A stretch of 64,000 bases of DNA from Cryomorphaceae bacterium 1068 (GTDB lineage: Bacteria; Bacteroidota; Bacteroidia; Flavobacteriales_D; Cryomorphaceae), in assembly GCA_027214385.1 (NCBI GenBank), contig JAPVXR010000003.1, forward strand, positions 372,001 to 436,000, given 5' to 3'. Within the stretch, counting starts at the first letter, position 1. Every line of letters begins with the position of its first letter. Shown one piece after another: positions 52,562 to 62,073 of this stretch. The notes beneath the pieces are model-generated. The model searched no databases, was not told the origin of the DNA, and was given only the letters and a program-made list of their open reading frames with translations. The translations under genes were made by a program, and so were the position numbers.

Positions 52562-54067
52562 ATGTTCCCTTATAAAACAAGTATTCGGCTTGACAGAGCG
52601 AGTAAACAGCCACTGTATCTTCAATTGTCCAATCAATTTATAGACTTAATTAAAGACCGAACCTTGCCACCTGAAACGAAGCTCCCAGGTAGCCGAACGC
52701 TTGCTGAACAACTGAATCTACATCGAAAAACTATTGTCGCCTGTTATGAGGATTTACTGCAGCAAGGCTGGATTGAAAGCATTCCCAAAAAAGGAACTTT
52801 TATTAAAAGAGATCTCCCAGAACTGAGTACACAGAAAATTAGTGACGAGGGTTGTCTTCAACTCAAGGCAAATGCGGGGTTTCACTTTGATAAGAACTCT
52901 TTGCTCAACGAAAAACTAAAAAGAGACAAAGAAGACTTCATATACATCGATGATGGGGTTTCAGATGGAAGGCTCACACCGATCGAAGAAATCGCACGGA
53001 CGTACCGAAGAATTTCAGCTCGAAAAAATGTGTATGACCACCTCTCCTATGGCTCTACCTATGGAAATGATACGCTTCGGGATGTCTTGGTCAAGTATCT
53101 CAATGCGACGAGAGGATTGCACATCACCAAAGACAGTATTTTGATCACCCGCGGAAGCCAGATGGGTATCTGGATTTCATCTCAGATCGTCCTACACAAA
53201 GGGGAAAATATTGTTGTAGGAAATACCAATTACGGCTCTGCAGACACTACGTTTTTACACCATGGCGCCAATCTAAAGCGGGTTTCGGTAGATGAAGATG
53301 GATTGGTCACTGATGAGATTGAGAAGCTTTGTAAAAAGCAAAAAGTCAAAGCGGTTTACGTCACATCTCATCACCACCACCCCACCACAGTAACACTTTC
53401 GGCAAAAAGAAGGCTCCACCTTTTAAATCTTGCGAAGCAGCACAATTTTGCTATTATCGAGGACGACTACGATTACGATTTCCATTACAACCACGCTCCG
53501 ATCCTACCGCTGGCAAGTCACGATGCTAATGGAAATGTCATTTACATCGGATCGATTTGTAAAACCGTGGCACCCGTTTTTAGAATTGGGTATTTGATTG
53601 CCCCAAAAGAGTTTGTAGATGAGGCCTCGAAGCTAAGAGGCTTAATAGATCGGCAAGGAGATGCCTTGTTGGAACTAACCTTTGCCGATTTCATCAAATC
53701 AGGTGATTTGGACAGGCATATCCGCAGGGTGATGAAGATTTACAAGCAACGTCGGGATCTATTCTGTGCACTGCTGAAAGATCAACTGAGTGATTTCTTT
53801 GAATTTGAAATACCAAAAGGAGGCATGGCCGTTTGGGTAAAATTGCATTCAAAATACTCTTGGGATGATGTTGCTGAAATCGCTCGAAAGCAGAAGCTCG
53901 AAATAGGGCAATGGCAGCGCTACGACAGTGCCAACATAGGACACAATGCCATTCGGGTTGGTTTTGCTGCTCATAATGAATTTGAAATCGAAGAATTGGT
54001 GGGTAGATTAAAGAAAACGCTTGAGAAGATTAAAGACAGCGCTCTCAAGATTGAAGCAGTTGACTAA
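52562..54067 (+). CDS. MocR-type regulator (GntR helix-turn-helix fused to PLP aminotransferase fold)
   Basis: 501 residues. A GntR winged helix spans about 12-80 (Y-L-Q-L-S-N-Q-F, L-P-G-S-R-T-L-A-E-Q-L, H-R-K-T-I-V). A class I aminotransferase-like domain spans about 110-490 with the PLP lysine K334 in G-S-I-C-K-T and R-I-G-Y after it. Such proteins sense PLP or an amine through the aminotransferase domain. The divergent position points to the eleven-gene operon as target. Confidence 0.9.
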   Translation: MFPYKTSIRLDRASKQPLYLQLSNQFIDLIKDRTLPPETKLPGSRTLAEQLNLHRKTIVACYEDLLQQGWIESIPKKGTFIKRDLPELSTQKISDEGCLQLKANAGFHFDKNSLLNEKLKRDKEDFIYIDDGVSDGRLTPIEEIARTYRRISARKNVYDHLSYGSTYGNDTLRDVLVKYLNATRGLHITKDSILITRGSQMGIWISSQIVLHKGENIVVGNTNYGSADTTFLHHGANLKRVSVDEDGLVTDEIEKLCKKQKVKAVYVTSHHHHPTTVTLSAKRRLHLLNLAKQHNFAIIEDDYDYDFHYNHAPILPLASHDANGNVIYIGSICKTVAPVFRIGYLIAPKEFVDEASKLRGLIDRQGDALLELTFADFIKSGDLDRHIRRVMKIYKQRRDLFCALLKDQLSDFFEFEIPKGGMAVWVKLHSKYSWDDVAEIARKQKLEIGQWQRYDSANIGHNAIRVGFAAHNEFEIEELVGRLKKTLEKIKDSALKIEAVD

Positions 54068-54233
54068 GATCAATTCATATTGAGAGTGGCTAATCAGCCA
54101 CCTGATTGATAAATTCACAACTTGATTTTTTTTTTATTTAATAAACTCATTATTAAATTACTAACCGTATTTTGATCGGATTATTCTAACATTGATCTGA
54201 ACCGACATTTCATTTGATAAAATCCTTGCATTA

Positions 54234-55712
54234 ATGAGAATATATCTGCTTCGTTCCTTTGTCTTCTTATTCCAGCTTCTTTACGGTCTTTCCTTGGCTG
54301 GACAAGAGATCGATATAAAGGGTCTGGACAGTTTGATTATGTCGTGGGATGAGCCTGACAGTCCCGGAGGATACCTAGCCATTTTCAAGGGTGAGGAGAC
54401 CATCTATTCCAGGGGATTCGGCTATGCCGATATTGAAACGCAACAGCAATTTACTACAGGCACGCTATTCCCAATCTCCTCCATGACGAAGCACATGACA
54501 GCCATATGTGTGTTGAAATTGGTCGAAGAAGGACGCTTGAAACTCGATGACGAATTGGTTGAGTATTTCCCCGAACTCGAATCATACGCTCATGGAGTGT
54601 TGATTAAAGATCTACTAAATCATACGAGTGGAATTGCGAGCTGGCCTTCTGCTGCTACCATGAGGGGATACCGCATTTATAAATTTGAAAAATCGCCGCT
54701 TGGGTGGCTTGTCGACCATGGCCATTTGGAATACGAACCGGGTCATTACTTTCGATACTCCAACACCTCTTTTAGGCTGGCAGGTGAACTTGTAAGTCGA
54801 GTGAGCGGACAGTCCCTTCCTGATTTTGCGGAAGCGGAACTCTTCTCTAAGCTCGGCATGTCCAATACTTTTTATCGACCCGATCCGAATAAGCCCATTG
54901 CCAACATGGCCTCTGGCTATGTCTACAACCACGATGGCGAATTTGAAAAGAGGAACAGCCAAGTCACTCACTTGGGCCCTGTGGGAGTTTACACGACGGT
55001 TGATGATTTCCAGAAATGGGATCAGGCTATGCAAAACGAGACCATTTTGACGGCTGAGCATCACAAACTTTTGCAAACCTCGTATGCATTGCGAAACGGC
55101 GCCGAAACCAGTTATGCCTATGGCCAAGTATTGGGCGAGTATGAGGGTATTAGAGAAGAAAGCCACGGCGGCCTCGATTATGACTGGGGCTATGAATCTT
55201 TTTATGCTAGATTTCCCGAATACAATCTCACTTACGTTTTTTTCAAAAACAATCCAGAGTTGGATCGCAAGGCATCTCTTCTCGCTATTTCTTCTATGAT
55301 CTTCAAAAAAGAGATTGCGAGCAGGCCGTCCTCACAAAACAATGAAAAGACCGAGCATCGAGAAAGCATTTATCCCGAATCACTGATTAATAGCCCGTCC
55401 AAATACAAGAGATCGAAAAAGCTGGCGGCTTTCGTAGGAACATACTACAGCGAGACCATCGACGCCACTTACTTCCTATCGCTTGATGACAATAATAGCC
55501 TGATGCTGAATGCAGGCAATTTAGATGAGATGGAACTCTCGTGGATCGATAAAACTACGGCCAAGGCACCACTCTACCATATCAATAGCTTGCAGCTATC
55601 CGGTCGCACTCCGGTGTTGAAATTCCGTGTAGAAAACAAAGAAGCAACTGGATTTCTTCTAGACTCAGGCGGTGCCAACAATATTGAATTCAGTAGGATA
55701 GTGCCAGATTAA
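54234..55712 (+). CDS. Secreted serine hydrolase (class C beta-lactamase family)
   Basis: 492 residues with a signal peptide (ending S-L-A-G-Q). The active-site S83-M-T-K86, the Y-S-N triplet and an H-G-G in place of K-T-G mark the penicillin-binding-protein-like fold of class C beta-lactamases, peptidases and esterases. A C-terminal domain of about 110 residues follows (G-T-Y-Y-S-E, Y-F-L-S-L). It probably acts on D-amino-acid peptides or esters in the periplasm. Confidence 0.88.
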   Translation: MRIYLLRSFVFLFQLLYGLSLAGQEIDIKGLDSLIMSWDEPDSPGGYLAIFKGEETIYSRGFGYADIETQQQFTTGTLFPISSMTKHMTAICVLKLVEEGRLKLDDELVEYFPELESYAHGVLIKDLLNHTSGIASWPSAATMRGYRIYKFEKSPLGWLVDHGHLEYEPGHYFRYSNTSFRLAGELVSRVSGQSLPDFAEAELFSKLGMSNTFYRPDPNKPIANMASGYVYNHDGEFEKRNSQVTHLGPVGVYTTVDDFQKWDQAMQNETILTAEHHKLLQTSYALRNGAETSYAYGQVLGEYEGIREESHGGLDYDWGYESFYARFPEYNLTYVFFKNNPELDRKASLLAISSMIFKKEIASRPSSQNNEKTEHRESIYPESLINSPSKYKRSKKLAAFVGTYYSETIDATYFLSLDDNNSLMLNAGNLDEMELSWIDKTTAKAPLYHINSLQLSGRTPVLKFRVENKEATGFLLDSGGANNIEFSRIVPD

Positions 55713-55849
55713 GGCAAAAAGTCAAAGGGTACAACCCGAGTTCGACCTATCCTGCATCGCGCCAAGACGAAGCTTTGTTCATTCGAAAACAGTAAATGAA
55801 ACCCAAGTTTGTCTCACACGTATGTTACTTAACCCCTTAACTAGTAATC

Positions 55850-56128
55850 GTGTGCAGAATACCTCCTAGAGTAGAAGTACTCATCGACAACGGACATCCA
55901 CCTTACTCCCTTTGCTGCGGTACGGACAAGCAACTCACTTTTGATCATGTATACCCTAAAAGCAAGGGTGGTCCTGATTGCAATAGCAACGGACAGATTC
56001 TTTGCCGCAGGTGCAATGGTACCAAAGGAAGTATGATTCTTTCCATTCCCGAATTGCACGAGTATATGTTTATTCGCAAAGAAGCCAAGGCTATACCGTG
56101 GTATGAGCCATATCGTTTGACGGCATAG
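55850..56128 (+). CDS. Small HNH-like endonuclease
   Basis: 92 residues starting at GTG 55850. L-T-F-D-H-V-Y-P-K-S-K-G-G, then N-x-Q-I-L-C-R-R-C-N, fits an HNH motif with a zinc-binding cysteine set (C22-C23 and C51/C54). It is shorter than most HNH proteins and has no partner domain. The role is unknown; no toxin-antitoxin or phage genes are adjacent. Confidence 0.65.
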   Translation: MCRIPPRVEVLIDNGHPPYSLCCGTDKQLTFDHVYPKSKGGPDCNSNGQILCRRCNGTKGSMILSIPELHEYMFIRKEAKAIPWYEPYRLTA

Positions 56129-56225
56129 GTATACTCGACCTTTCTATTTTCGCTTTGCTCTGAGCAGGAGCCTAAAAACTTGTGCGCTTTTATCTAATCT
56201 TAACAGAGACTGAATTGAGCCCGAG

Positions 56226-56250
56226 GGCTATTTGGTACCTTGCGATACCT
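56226..56250 (+). promoter_or_regulatory. Recurring promoter-like element, copy 1
   Basis: GGCTATTTGGTACCTTGCGATACC, read in two parts: GGCTATTTGG and TACCTTGCGATACC. It lies about 41 bases before the DinB gene. Its TACCTTGC is close to TAnnTTTG. Confidence 0.4.
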
Positions 56251-56276
56251 TCCTATAAAAGAGGAAGGAGAACTCA

Positions 56277-56852
56277 ATGGAACGAATCATACAGTTTAGA
56301 GATAAAGCCGCGAAACCGACCTTCATTCTCACCTTAGCTCTTCTCTTCTGCTTTGGCTCTTCGCCTGCATTGGCGCAGCAAAATGACTTTATAAAAGACT
56401 ATTTGGAGCGGTTGGAAAACTCACGGGAGTATATGATTCTGGTGGCGGAAAAAATGCCGGAAGACGAGTTCTCCTTTAAGGCCACACCAGAGTCGATGAG
56501 CTTTGCCGAAAACTTGATGCACATAGCCTGGGCCATGGATTGGCACAGTCAAACTTTGCTTGGCGATCGCCCTGCAAGAGATTGGGAAACAGACACCACA
56601 TTGAAAGTGGACCATAAATCCAAAAAGGAAATGATTGCGGCGGTTGACCATGCTTTCGATGAAACCATCAAACTCATCTCCGCATTTGATACGACCACCT
56701 TCAACGACAGGCTGAACTATCTGGGCTTGGATCGCACGAAAAGACAAATTTTCCTACTGCTCGCCGATCACATCACCCATCACAGAGGACAAATGCTTGT
56801 TTACCTGCGGCTCAATGGAATCAAGCCACCTAGGTATGTTTTGTATCAGTAG
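56277..56852 (+). CDS. Secreted DinB-family protein
   Basis: 191 residues with a signal peptide (A-L-A-Q-Q near 35). The DinB four-helix bundle has its histidine ligands in M-H-I-A-W-A and D-H-I-T-H-H-R-G-Q. A secreted form is common in Bacteroidota. Enzyme activity is unknown; some DinB relatives are thiol transferases. Confidence 0.82.
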   Translation: MERIIQFRDKAAKPTFILTLALLFCFGSSPALAQQNDFIKDYLERLENSREYMILVAEKMPEDEFSFKATPESMSFAENLMHIAWAMDWHSQTLLGDRPARDWETDTTLKVDHKSKKEMIAAVDHAFDETIKLISAFDTTTFNDRLNYLGLDRTKRQIFLLLADHITHHRGQMLVYLRLNGIKPPRYVLYQ

Positions 56853-56950
56853 GCAGACATGACCACGGCATGAGCAGAGACCATGGTTGTGGACGCAAAC
56901 CACAATTCAACGTCTATTTCAAGTAATGATAGAGATTGCCCGTGACGTGC

Positions 56951-56980
56951 GAAACTCTATCTTGCGCTACCGACCAAGGG
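56951..56980 (+). promoter_or_regulatory. Recurring promoter-like element, copy 2
   Basis: TATCTTGCGCTACCGACCAA (56958-56977) follows the same pattern, about 109 bases before the serine hydrolase ATG at 57067. Confidence 0.4.
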
Positions 56981-57066
56981 ATGTGGCGTGTAAGCCAGAA
57001 GAGATGCAAAAGCACTTTTAAACGGTGGAAGCGACCCTTTGCAGCAACGCAACCAAAAGACCCAAA

Positions 57067-58218
57067 ATGAAAAAAATACTCAAGTACATTGGAGGTGCAG
57101 TATTGCTAATACTCGTACTTCTGGGAATCTTTATTGCGTTCAACTATACGCTATTAAAAAGGGGTGCCACCTACCCTGCTACCAATGAGATTTCGAATAG
57201 CGAATGGTATACACCTAAAGGGATCATCGAGGGCAACGATGCCACAAATTACGTATTGACAGATAGTTTGAGTATTGATCCATCCGTTTTGGAAGACATC
57301 AGCCATTACGCTGAAACCCGAAATAGTAACGCATTGCTGGTACTACACAAGGGCCAATTGCAATTGGAACACTACTGGAATGAAACGACCAAAGAATCTA
57401 CGTCGAATTCCATGTCGATGGCAAAAACAATTACGGCCCTTCTAATTGGAATAGCCATAGACGAAGGTCATATGAAGAGTGAAACAGAACCCGCCTCTGC
57501 GTATCTTTCCGAGTGGGCAAATGATGAAAGAAAGAACATTACCATCGAAGACCTTTTGTTGATGCAATCGGGTTTGCTAAACGACGACAATACGGAGAAT
57601 TTATTTTCAGATATCGTCAGCTTGTATATGGGTACGGAAGTAGAGAAAACCGCCCTCAACATACCCCTGGAAAAAGAGCCTGCCACCGTCTTTGAGTACA
57701 ATAATGCCAATACACAACTATTAGGAATCATACTGGAACGGGCCACGGGACAATCTGTAGAAAGCTATGCTTCGTCAAAACTATGGAAACCCATAGGAGC
57801 GGCTAATGCGGGATGGTGGCTCGATCGCGAAGGAGGCATGCCCAGGACTTTTTGCTGCTACTTTGCCCAAGCAGAGGATTGGATGATCCTAGGGCAGTTA
57901 TTCTTACAGAAGGGATCGTGGAACGGGCAACAAGTAGTCTCTGAAAGCTGGATCAATAAAATGCTGACCCAAAGTTCTTTAGAAAAAGATTATGGCTACC
58001 AAATCTGGTTGAATTACGAAGACGGCGGGGCCCGCGAGAAGGAACGAACCACGCCTTTTCTAGCCAAAAACGCCGCGATAGATGGAACACACCACCAGGT
58101 GGTATACATTGTACCTGAATTTGAGCTTGTGCTGGTGCGCATTGGCGAAAGGCCTGACGATTGGGACGAGTCGTATATGGTCAATAAAGTGGTCGGAGCT
58201 TTGATGGATCCCGATTGA
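57067..58218 (+). CDS. Membrane-anchored serine hydrolase (class C beta-lactamase family)
   Basis: 383 residues from the ATG at 57067 (M-K-K-I-L-K-Y). An N-terminal transmembrane helix (about 8-28) anchors a periplasmic domain with S117-M-A-K120 and the Y-N-N triplet; H-H in the third motif region replaces K-T-G. It is related in fold to the gene at 54234 but not close. The substrate is unknown. Confidence 0.85.
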   Translation: MKKILKYIGGAVLLILVLLGIFIAFNYTLLKRGATYPATNEISNSEWYTPKGIIEGNDATNYVLTDSLSIDPSVLEDISHYAETRNSNALLVLHKGQLQLEHYWNETTKESTSNSMSMAKTITALLIGIAIDEGHMKSETEPASAYLSEWANDERKNITIEDLLLMQSGLLNDDNTENLFSDIVSLYMGTEVEKTALNIPLEKEPATVFEYNNANTQLLGIILERATGQSVESYASSKLWKPIGAANAGWWLDREGGMPRTFCCYFAQAEDWMILGQLFLQKGSWNGQQVVSESWINKMLTQSSLEKDYGYQIWLNYEDGGAREKERTTPFLAKNAAIDGTHHQVVYIVPEFELVLVRIGERPDDWDESYMVNKVVGALMDPD

Positions 58219-58317
58219 TTAAAAGGAACACGATCAACACATCCAAACAAAATGAGGCAGTAATATCTCAATTTCCCTTAAGGAATTGTGGTTAGCAAAC
58301 TTTTCTTTACGCAGTAT

Positions 58318-58353
58318 GCGCTATTTTCTATCTTGCATTGCCGATAAACCAAA
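58318..58353 (+). promoter_or_regulatory. Recurring promoter-like element, copy 3
   Basis: GCGCTATTTTC, then TATCTTGCATTGCCGATAAA, about 40 bases before the cupin ATG. Upstream GTTAGCAAACTTTTC also has a counterpart before copy 4. Confidence 0.45.
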
Positions 58354-58368
58354 ATACCTAGCAATAGC

Positions 58369-58839
58369 ATGTCGAATACTGTTAAAACAAAAAGTGGAGA
58401 AAATACCGAACCCAAGATTGTCAAAAGCGACCAAGGGAAAATGCTCAATGTTTTGGGCGACCATCAAAACATCAAATTGACTGGTGAAGACACCGACGGG
58501 CAATACACCTTGATAGAACAGTACAACGATCCGGGTATCGGAATTCCGCCCCACGTTCACGAAAATGAGGACGAAGTGTTTCAAGTCCTGGAAGGGGAAG
58601 TAGAGATGAGCATTGGCGATCAACTGACGACGCTCCATCCGGGCGATCTGATATTTTGCCCGAAAGGAGTGCCCCATTCTTGGAAAGTAGTGGGAAAAGA
58701 AAAGGCCCGAGCTATGCTAAGTATTTTTCCTGCCGGATTGGAAGGAATGTTTGGTGAATTGGCTGCGCTCCCTGCAGGACCACCCGATATGCAAAAGGTG
58801 AGTGAGATATGCGGGAAGTACAAGTTGAGGTTTGTTTAG
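58369..58839 (+). CDS. Cupin-domain protein
   Basis: 156 residues with one conserved cupin fold. H-V-H-E-N-E-D-E-V-F, G-D-L-I-F-C-P-K-G-V-P-H give the metal ligands. An N-terminal tail of about 25 residues is charged. It is not related closely to the cupin at 50123. The substrate is unknown. Confidence 0.85.
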   Translation: MSNTVKTKSGENTEPKIVKSDQGKMLNVLGDHQNIKLTGEDTDGQYTLIEQYNDPGIGIPPHVHENEDEVFQVLEGEVEMSIGDQLTTLHPGDLIFCPKGVPHSWKVVGKEKARAMLSIFPAGLEGMFGELAALPAGPPDMQKVSEICGKYKLRFV

Positions 58840-58891
58840 CCGAAGTGGCGTAAATTTTGGAAGTCGGATGATCAGCGCTTAAAATAGACAT

Positions 58892-59623
58892 ATGAAAACC
58901 CTCTTTTTGCTTTCATTACTGTTCGGATCACTCCATGCCCAAGATGCCCAAACGGGGCCCGATGAATATCTCAACGTGGAGGCCGAATATATCTGCTTAC
59001 GAATTGCAGAGAGTGAGATCCCGATAGAATCCTTAACAGCGAGGGGGGCAGGCACGTTGCGAGCAAAGCAAGGCCAAGGCTTGGAAGCGGCCAGTGCAGG
59101 GATGTACCATATGAAAAAACTCGAGGCAAAAGGCATTGAAGGCTTTGCCTACGACGGGTATGTCAATCTCTACCTCTCTCTACTCTGTCCCGATTACAAT
59201 CGTCTATTTGCAGTCGAGAATGTGAAATACATAGACGATAAGCTGAAGCATAAACGCTTTGTAGAGCTGCATAACTTCATGCGCGACCTGATGCTGGCAG
59301 ACAGCACCCAAGAGCTGCAGGATTATATCGCCCCGGCTTTTTGGGGCACCATAGAACCCCTACTCCATTCAGAACGAAGCAACTTACAAGAGTTGCGCTG
59401 GACAGGTTCCTTAGAGGTCATAGCCATTATGCGAGAAACGGGACATTTCCGGATACACCTGACCGACATTGATGATACCAATCATATTTTCGGGTTTGAC
59501 GTCCAATACGGTGCTGACAGAGATTCAAAGATTACCGAGCTCACCCTAAACGAATACACGAAAGAACGCCCCATTCCAAAGGATACCGTTGAGACGGAAG
59601 AAGTAGTCCCTTTCGGGTATTAA
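58892..59623 (+). CDS. Secreted protein of unknown function
   Basis: 243 residues with a signal peptide (L-H-A-Q near 17). No family is recognised. The first half is helical (Y-L-N-V-E-A-E-Y-I, A-A-S-A-G-M-Y-H-M), the second includes W-T-G-S-L-E-V and H-F-R-I-H-L. A clear start and normal codon use support a real gene. Confidence 0.6.
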   Translation: MKTLFLLSLLFGSLHAQDAQTGPDEYLNVEAEYICLRIAESEIPIESLTARGAGTLRAKQGQGLEAASAGMYHMKKLEAKGIEGFAYDGYVNLYLSLLCPDYNRLFAVENVKYIDDKLKHKRFVELHNFMRDLMLADSTQELQDYIAPAFWGTIEPLLHSERSNLQELRWTGSLEVIAIMRETGHFRIHLTDIDDTNHIFGFDVQYGADRDSKITELTLNEYTKERPIPKDTVETEEVVPFGY

Positions 59624-59945
59624 GGCTGGATAACTCGCATGCCTGCAAAGCATCTGCCTTGGGAGGTTTGTCATCTAGCCGGTAGCAAACTTTCCATGCT
59701 TAACAGTACCCGCTTCTCTCCCAACGGCTATTTCTTATCTTGTGATGCCGACCAAAGGCTGAATTAGAAAGGGTTAGGTTTTTCTGTTTGGTTTTGGGAA
59801 TATACAACGGTGGTACTGCCGAATTATAGAGCAGGGCAAAATCGAAAAAGCTGCTTGTGCTATTCGGGCTGAGGTAATTCCACAAGCGAAATAAGGCACA
59901 CTAGTGCGTGCCACCCTATTTGCTGTGGTAAATTGAATAAACGAA
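59624..59945. other. Intergenic region with promoter-like element and no gene
   Basis: About 320 bases with no supported coding frame. It contains the fourth recurring promoter-like element and, after it, a short inverted repeat GCACACTAGTGCGTGC-like stretch near 59900. Confidence 0.4.
59726..59758 (+). promoter_or_regulatory. Recurring promoter-like element, copy 4
   Basis: GGCTATTTCT, then TATCTTGTGATGCCGACCAA, which matches copies 1 to 3. It lies about 210 bases before the TlpA-like gene, further than the others, so a gene between may have been lost. Confidence 0.4.
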
Positions 59946-61448
59946 GTGAAACCATTTTTTATCCTACTTCTGCTTTGCCCTGTAATCTTAATCGCTCAGC
60001 ATTCCACTGCTGGCGATAAGACAAATCAAGATTCCATTCACATTAAACTGAATTTAATAAACGGATTCAGTGCATCTGTTAACATATCTACTCCCATAAG
60101 TGGCAGCTTTTTCGTTGGGAAATGGGCAAAACTGAAAACAGATAATAAGGGTAAACTAGACGTTACGCTATCACTGGACAGTGCAGGTTTCTGTCAAATT
60201 TGGCTCAATTATCTCCCTTGGATCGGTAGAAGCAATTGCATTCAATTCTTTGCACAGCCAGGCGATCAAATTGACATAACTCTCGAAAAAAACAGGGAGT
60301 TTGAATCGCTTATGTTCAAAGGGGACCATGTCGCTGAAAACGAACTATTAAGTGCGCTTAAAAGATATACTGTTGACTATTGGGGCGATTCCAAATTCCT
60401 ACAATCTTTAATGCATGGCAAAGATGCAGTCGCCTTATTTGACACACTTCAAATAATGGAGAAGGAAGAACTAGAAATAATACTAGCGTATGAGAAGAAA
60501 CATGCTTTGAAAAAACAGTTCTTGTCAATTCTGAGAGAGGACATCAGGTATTACCATGCCCAATTGTTTTTCATTGCCTGGAACGTAAATAACCTCACAT
60601 TAGATGAAGAAACGGATATAAGTATCGTTCGTCAATGGAACGAGCAGCTGGAAAACGTTTTTACGAATACTGAAATCGACAATTCTACAGCTTTAGGCTC
60701 GTACCGGTACAATGAGTACAAGAACGCCACATGGCCTATGTATTTTGAAGATGCCTTGACCACAATTAGAAACTGTGATCCTGATAAAAAAGACAGCTTA
60801 GTTTATGAACTGGTCTCTACGTATTTTACCGGTAAGGTGAAAGAACAACATCTGGCATACACGATAAAGAGCAATGGAATAAAGAACAAATTTTCAGCTT
60901 CAGTGCAAGACCAATTTATCAGGTTTCGATCAGATTATCCGGACAGTCCATTTTTACCGGAGTTAGAAGTTGAATTTGCCGAGATAGTGAAGTTTCAAGA
61001 TTTGAATACAAGTCTTCCATCAGTTTTTGAAAGCGAAGAATTTGCAGACTTGAATGAACTGACGAAAAAATATCCGAACAAACTATTGTATTTAGATATA
61101 TGGGCTAGCTGGTGTGGTCCATGCAAAGAGGAATTTGAAAATCAAAGCTCTGAGCTCAACCAATTCTTTCAAGAATCGGGAATCCAAAGAATCTATATCT
61201 CCATTGATGACCCTACAAAAATCGAAGATTGTGCTAAGATCATTAGATTCTATTCTTTGGAGGGTGATCACTATATGGTAAACAAACAACTGCTGGAATC
61301 AATGCAAAGTGAACTAAATAATGGGAAAAGCTTCGCAATTCCGAGATATCTTGTGATCGACCCAAGTGGACAAATCTTGGAAAGAGACGCGTATAGACCC
61401 AGTTTTGAAAAATCACTGATCGATCAGCTCAAACAACATCTCAAATAG
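59946..61448 (+). CDS. Secreted TlpA/thioredoxin-family protein
   Basis: 500 residues starting at GTG 59946; the signal peptide ends L-I-A-Q. A long helical-beta N-terminal region (about 30-370, typical of DUF4369-type proteins fused to TlpA domains in Bacteroidota) is followed by a thioredoxin fold with W-C390-G-P-C393-K. It is likely a periplasmic thiol-disulfide enzyme, possibly serving cytochrome maturation. Confidence 0.82.
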   Translation: MKPFFILLLLCPVILIAQHSTAGDKTNQDSIHIKLNLINGFSASVNISTPISGSFFVGKWAKLKTDNKGKLDVTLSLDSAGFCQIWLNYLPWIGRSNCIQFFAQPGDQIDITLEKNREFESLMFKGDHVAENELLSALKRYTVDYWGDSKFLQSLMHGKDAVALFDTLQIMEKEELEIILAYEKKHALKKQFLSILREDIRYYHAQLFFIAWNVNNLTLDEETDISIVRQWNEQLENVFTNTEIDNSTALGSYRYNEYKNATWPMYFEDALTTIRNCDPDKKDSLVYELVSTYFTGKVKEQHLAYTIKSNGIKNKFSASVQDQFIRFRSDYPDSPFLPELEVEFAEIVKFQDLNTSLPSVFESEEFADLNELTKKYPNKLLYLDIWASWCGPCKEEFENQSSELNQFFQESGIQRIYISIDDPTKIEDCAKIIRFYSLEGDHYMVNKQLLESMQSELNNGKSFAIPRYLVIDPSGQILERDAYRPSFEKSLIDQLKQHLK

Positions 61449-61532
61449 TGGATTAGTAACCTGCTTCTACAAGAAATAAAGCCAAAGTGAAAACAGAGTA
61501 TCTTTATTCTATGCGGAGTGCCAAATTAAAAA

Positions 61533-61997
61533 ATGAAAAGATTCCTCTCTATAGCGATTTTAACTTTGATGGTGCGGGTTGTATTTGCTCAAGATCAATC
61601 GACTTGGACTGAGATAGACACGCTTAAGCAGATTGTTGATAAGACATTGGTGGAATACAAGGCTTATTCTGACTCAAGTTTAAGCGAACACGCTCAAGCC
61701 TTTCTCCTTCCTATAGTGCAAGAGCGGCCGAAATACAGTATTCTTGGAAATGTATTCAAGACCGAAATACGGCTTGATAGTATCGTCTATCATGGAGACA
61801 GAACCTCTTACCTTGAAAATGGATACTACAAGACTGAAACGTTTGGACATGGAGACTTAATATCAACGAAATATTACGACTTTGAGGGCCAAAGAATATC
61901 GGAAGAAGAGTTTGATAAATTAAATAGCGTAATAGGTCCATGTGGAATAATTACAGGTCGCTATTTTTATCATGGGAAGAAAAAAAAGAAAAATTGA
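61533..61997 (+). CDS. Small secreted protein of unknown function
   Basis: 154 residues with a signal peptide (V-V-F-A-Q near 20) and a lysine-rich end (G-K-K-K-K-K-N). No family is recognised. It follows the TlpA-like gene by 84 bases, with a TATCTTTA box at 61500-61507. Confidence 0.5.
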   Translation: MKRFLSIAILTLMVRVVFAQDQSTWTEIDTLKQIVDKTLVEYKAYSDSSLSEHAQAFLLPIVQERPKYSILGNVFKTEIRLDSIVYHGDRTSYLENGYYKTETFGHGDLISTKYYDFEGQRISEEEFDKLNSVIGPCGIITGRYFYHGKKKKKN

Positions 61998-62073
61998 GAA
62001 CAACATTTCCCAGACATAATGCCCTCCGGGACAATGCACATAGCCATGCTATTGCGATGCATAGAATAAAATT

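Noticed and set aside
56226-59758. Insertion-sequence remnants as the source of the repeated intergenic element.
   Set aside because: No transposase fragment, terminal inverted repeat or target-site duplication is visible around the copies.
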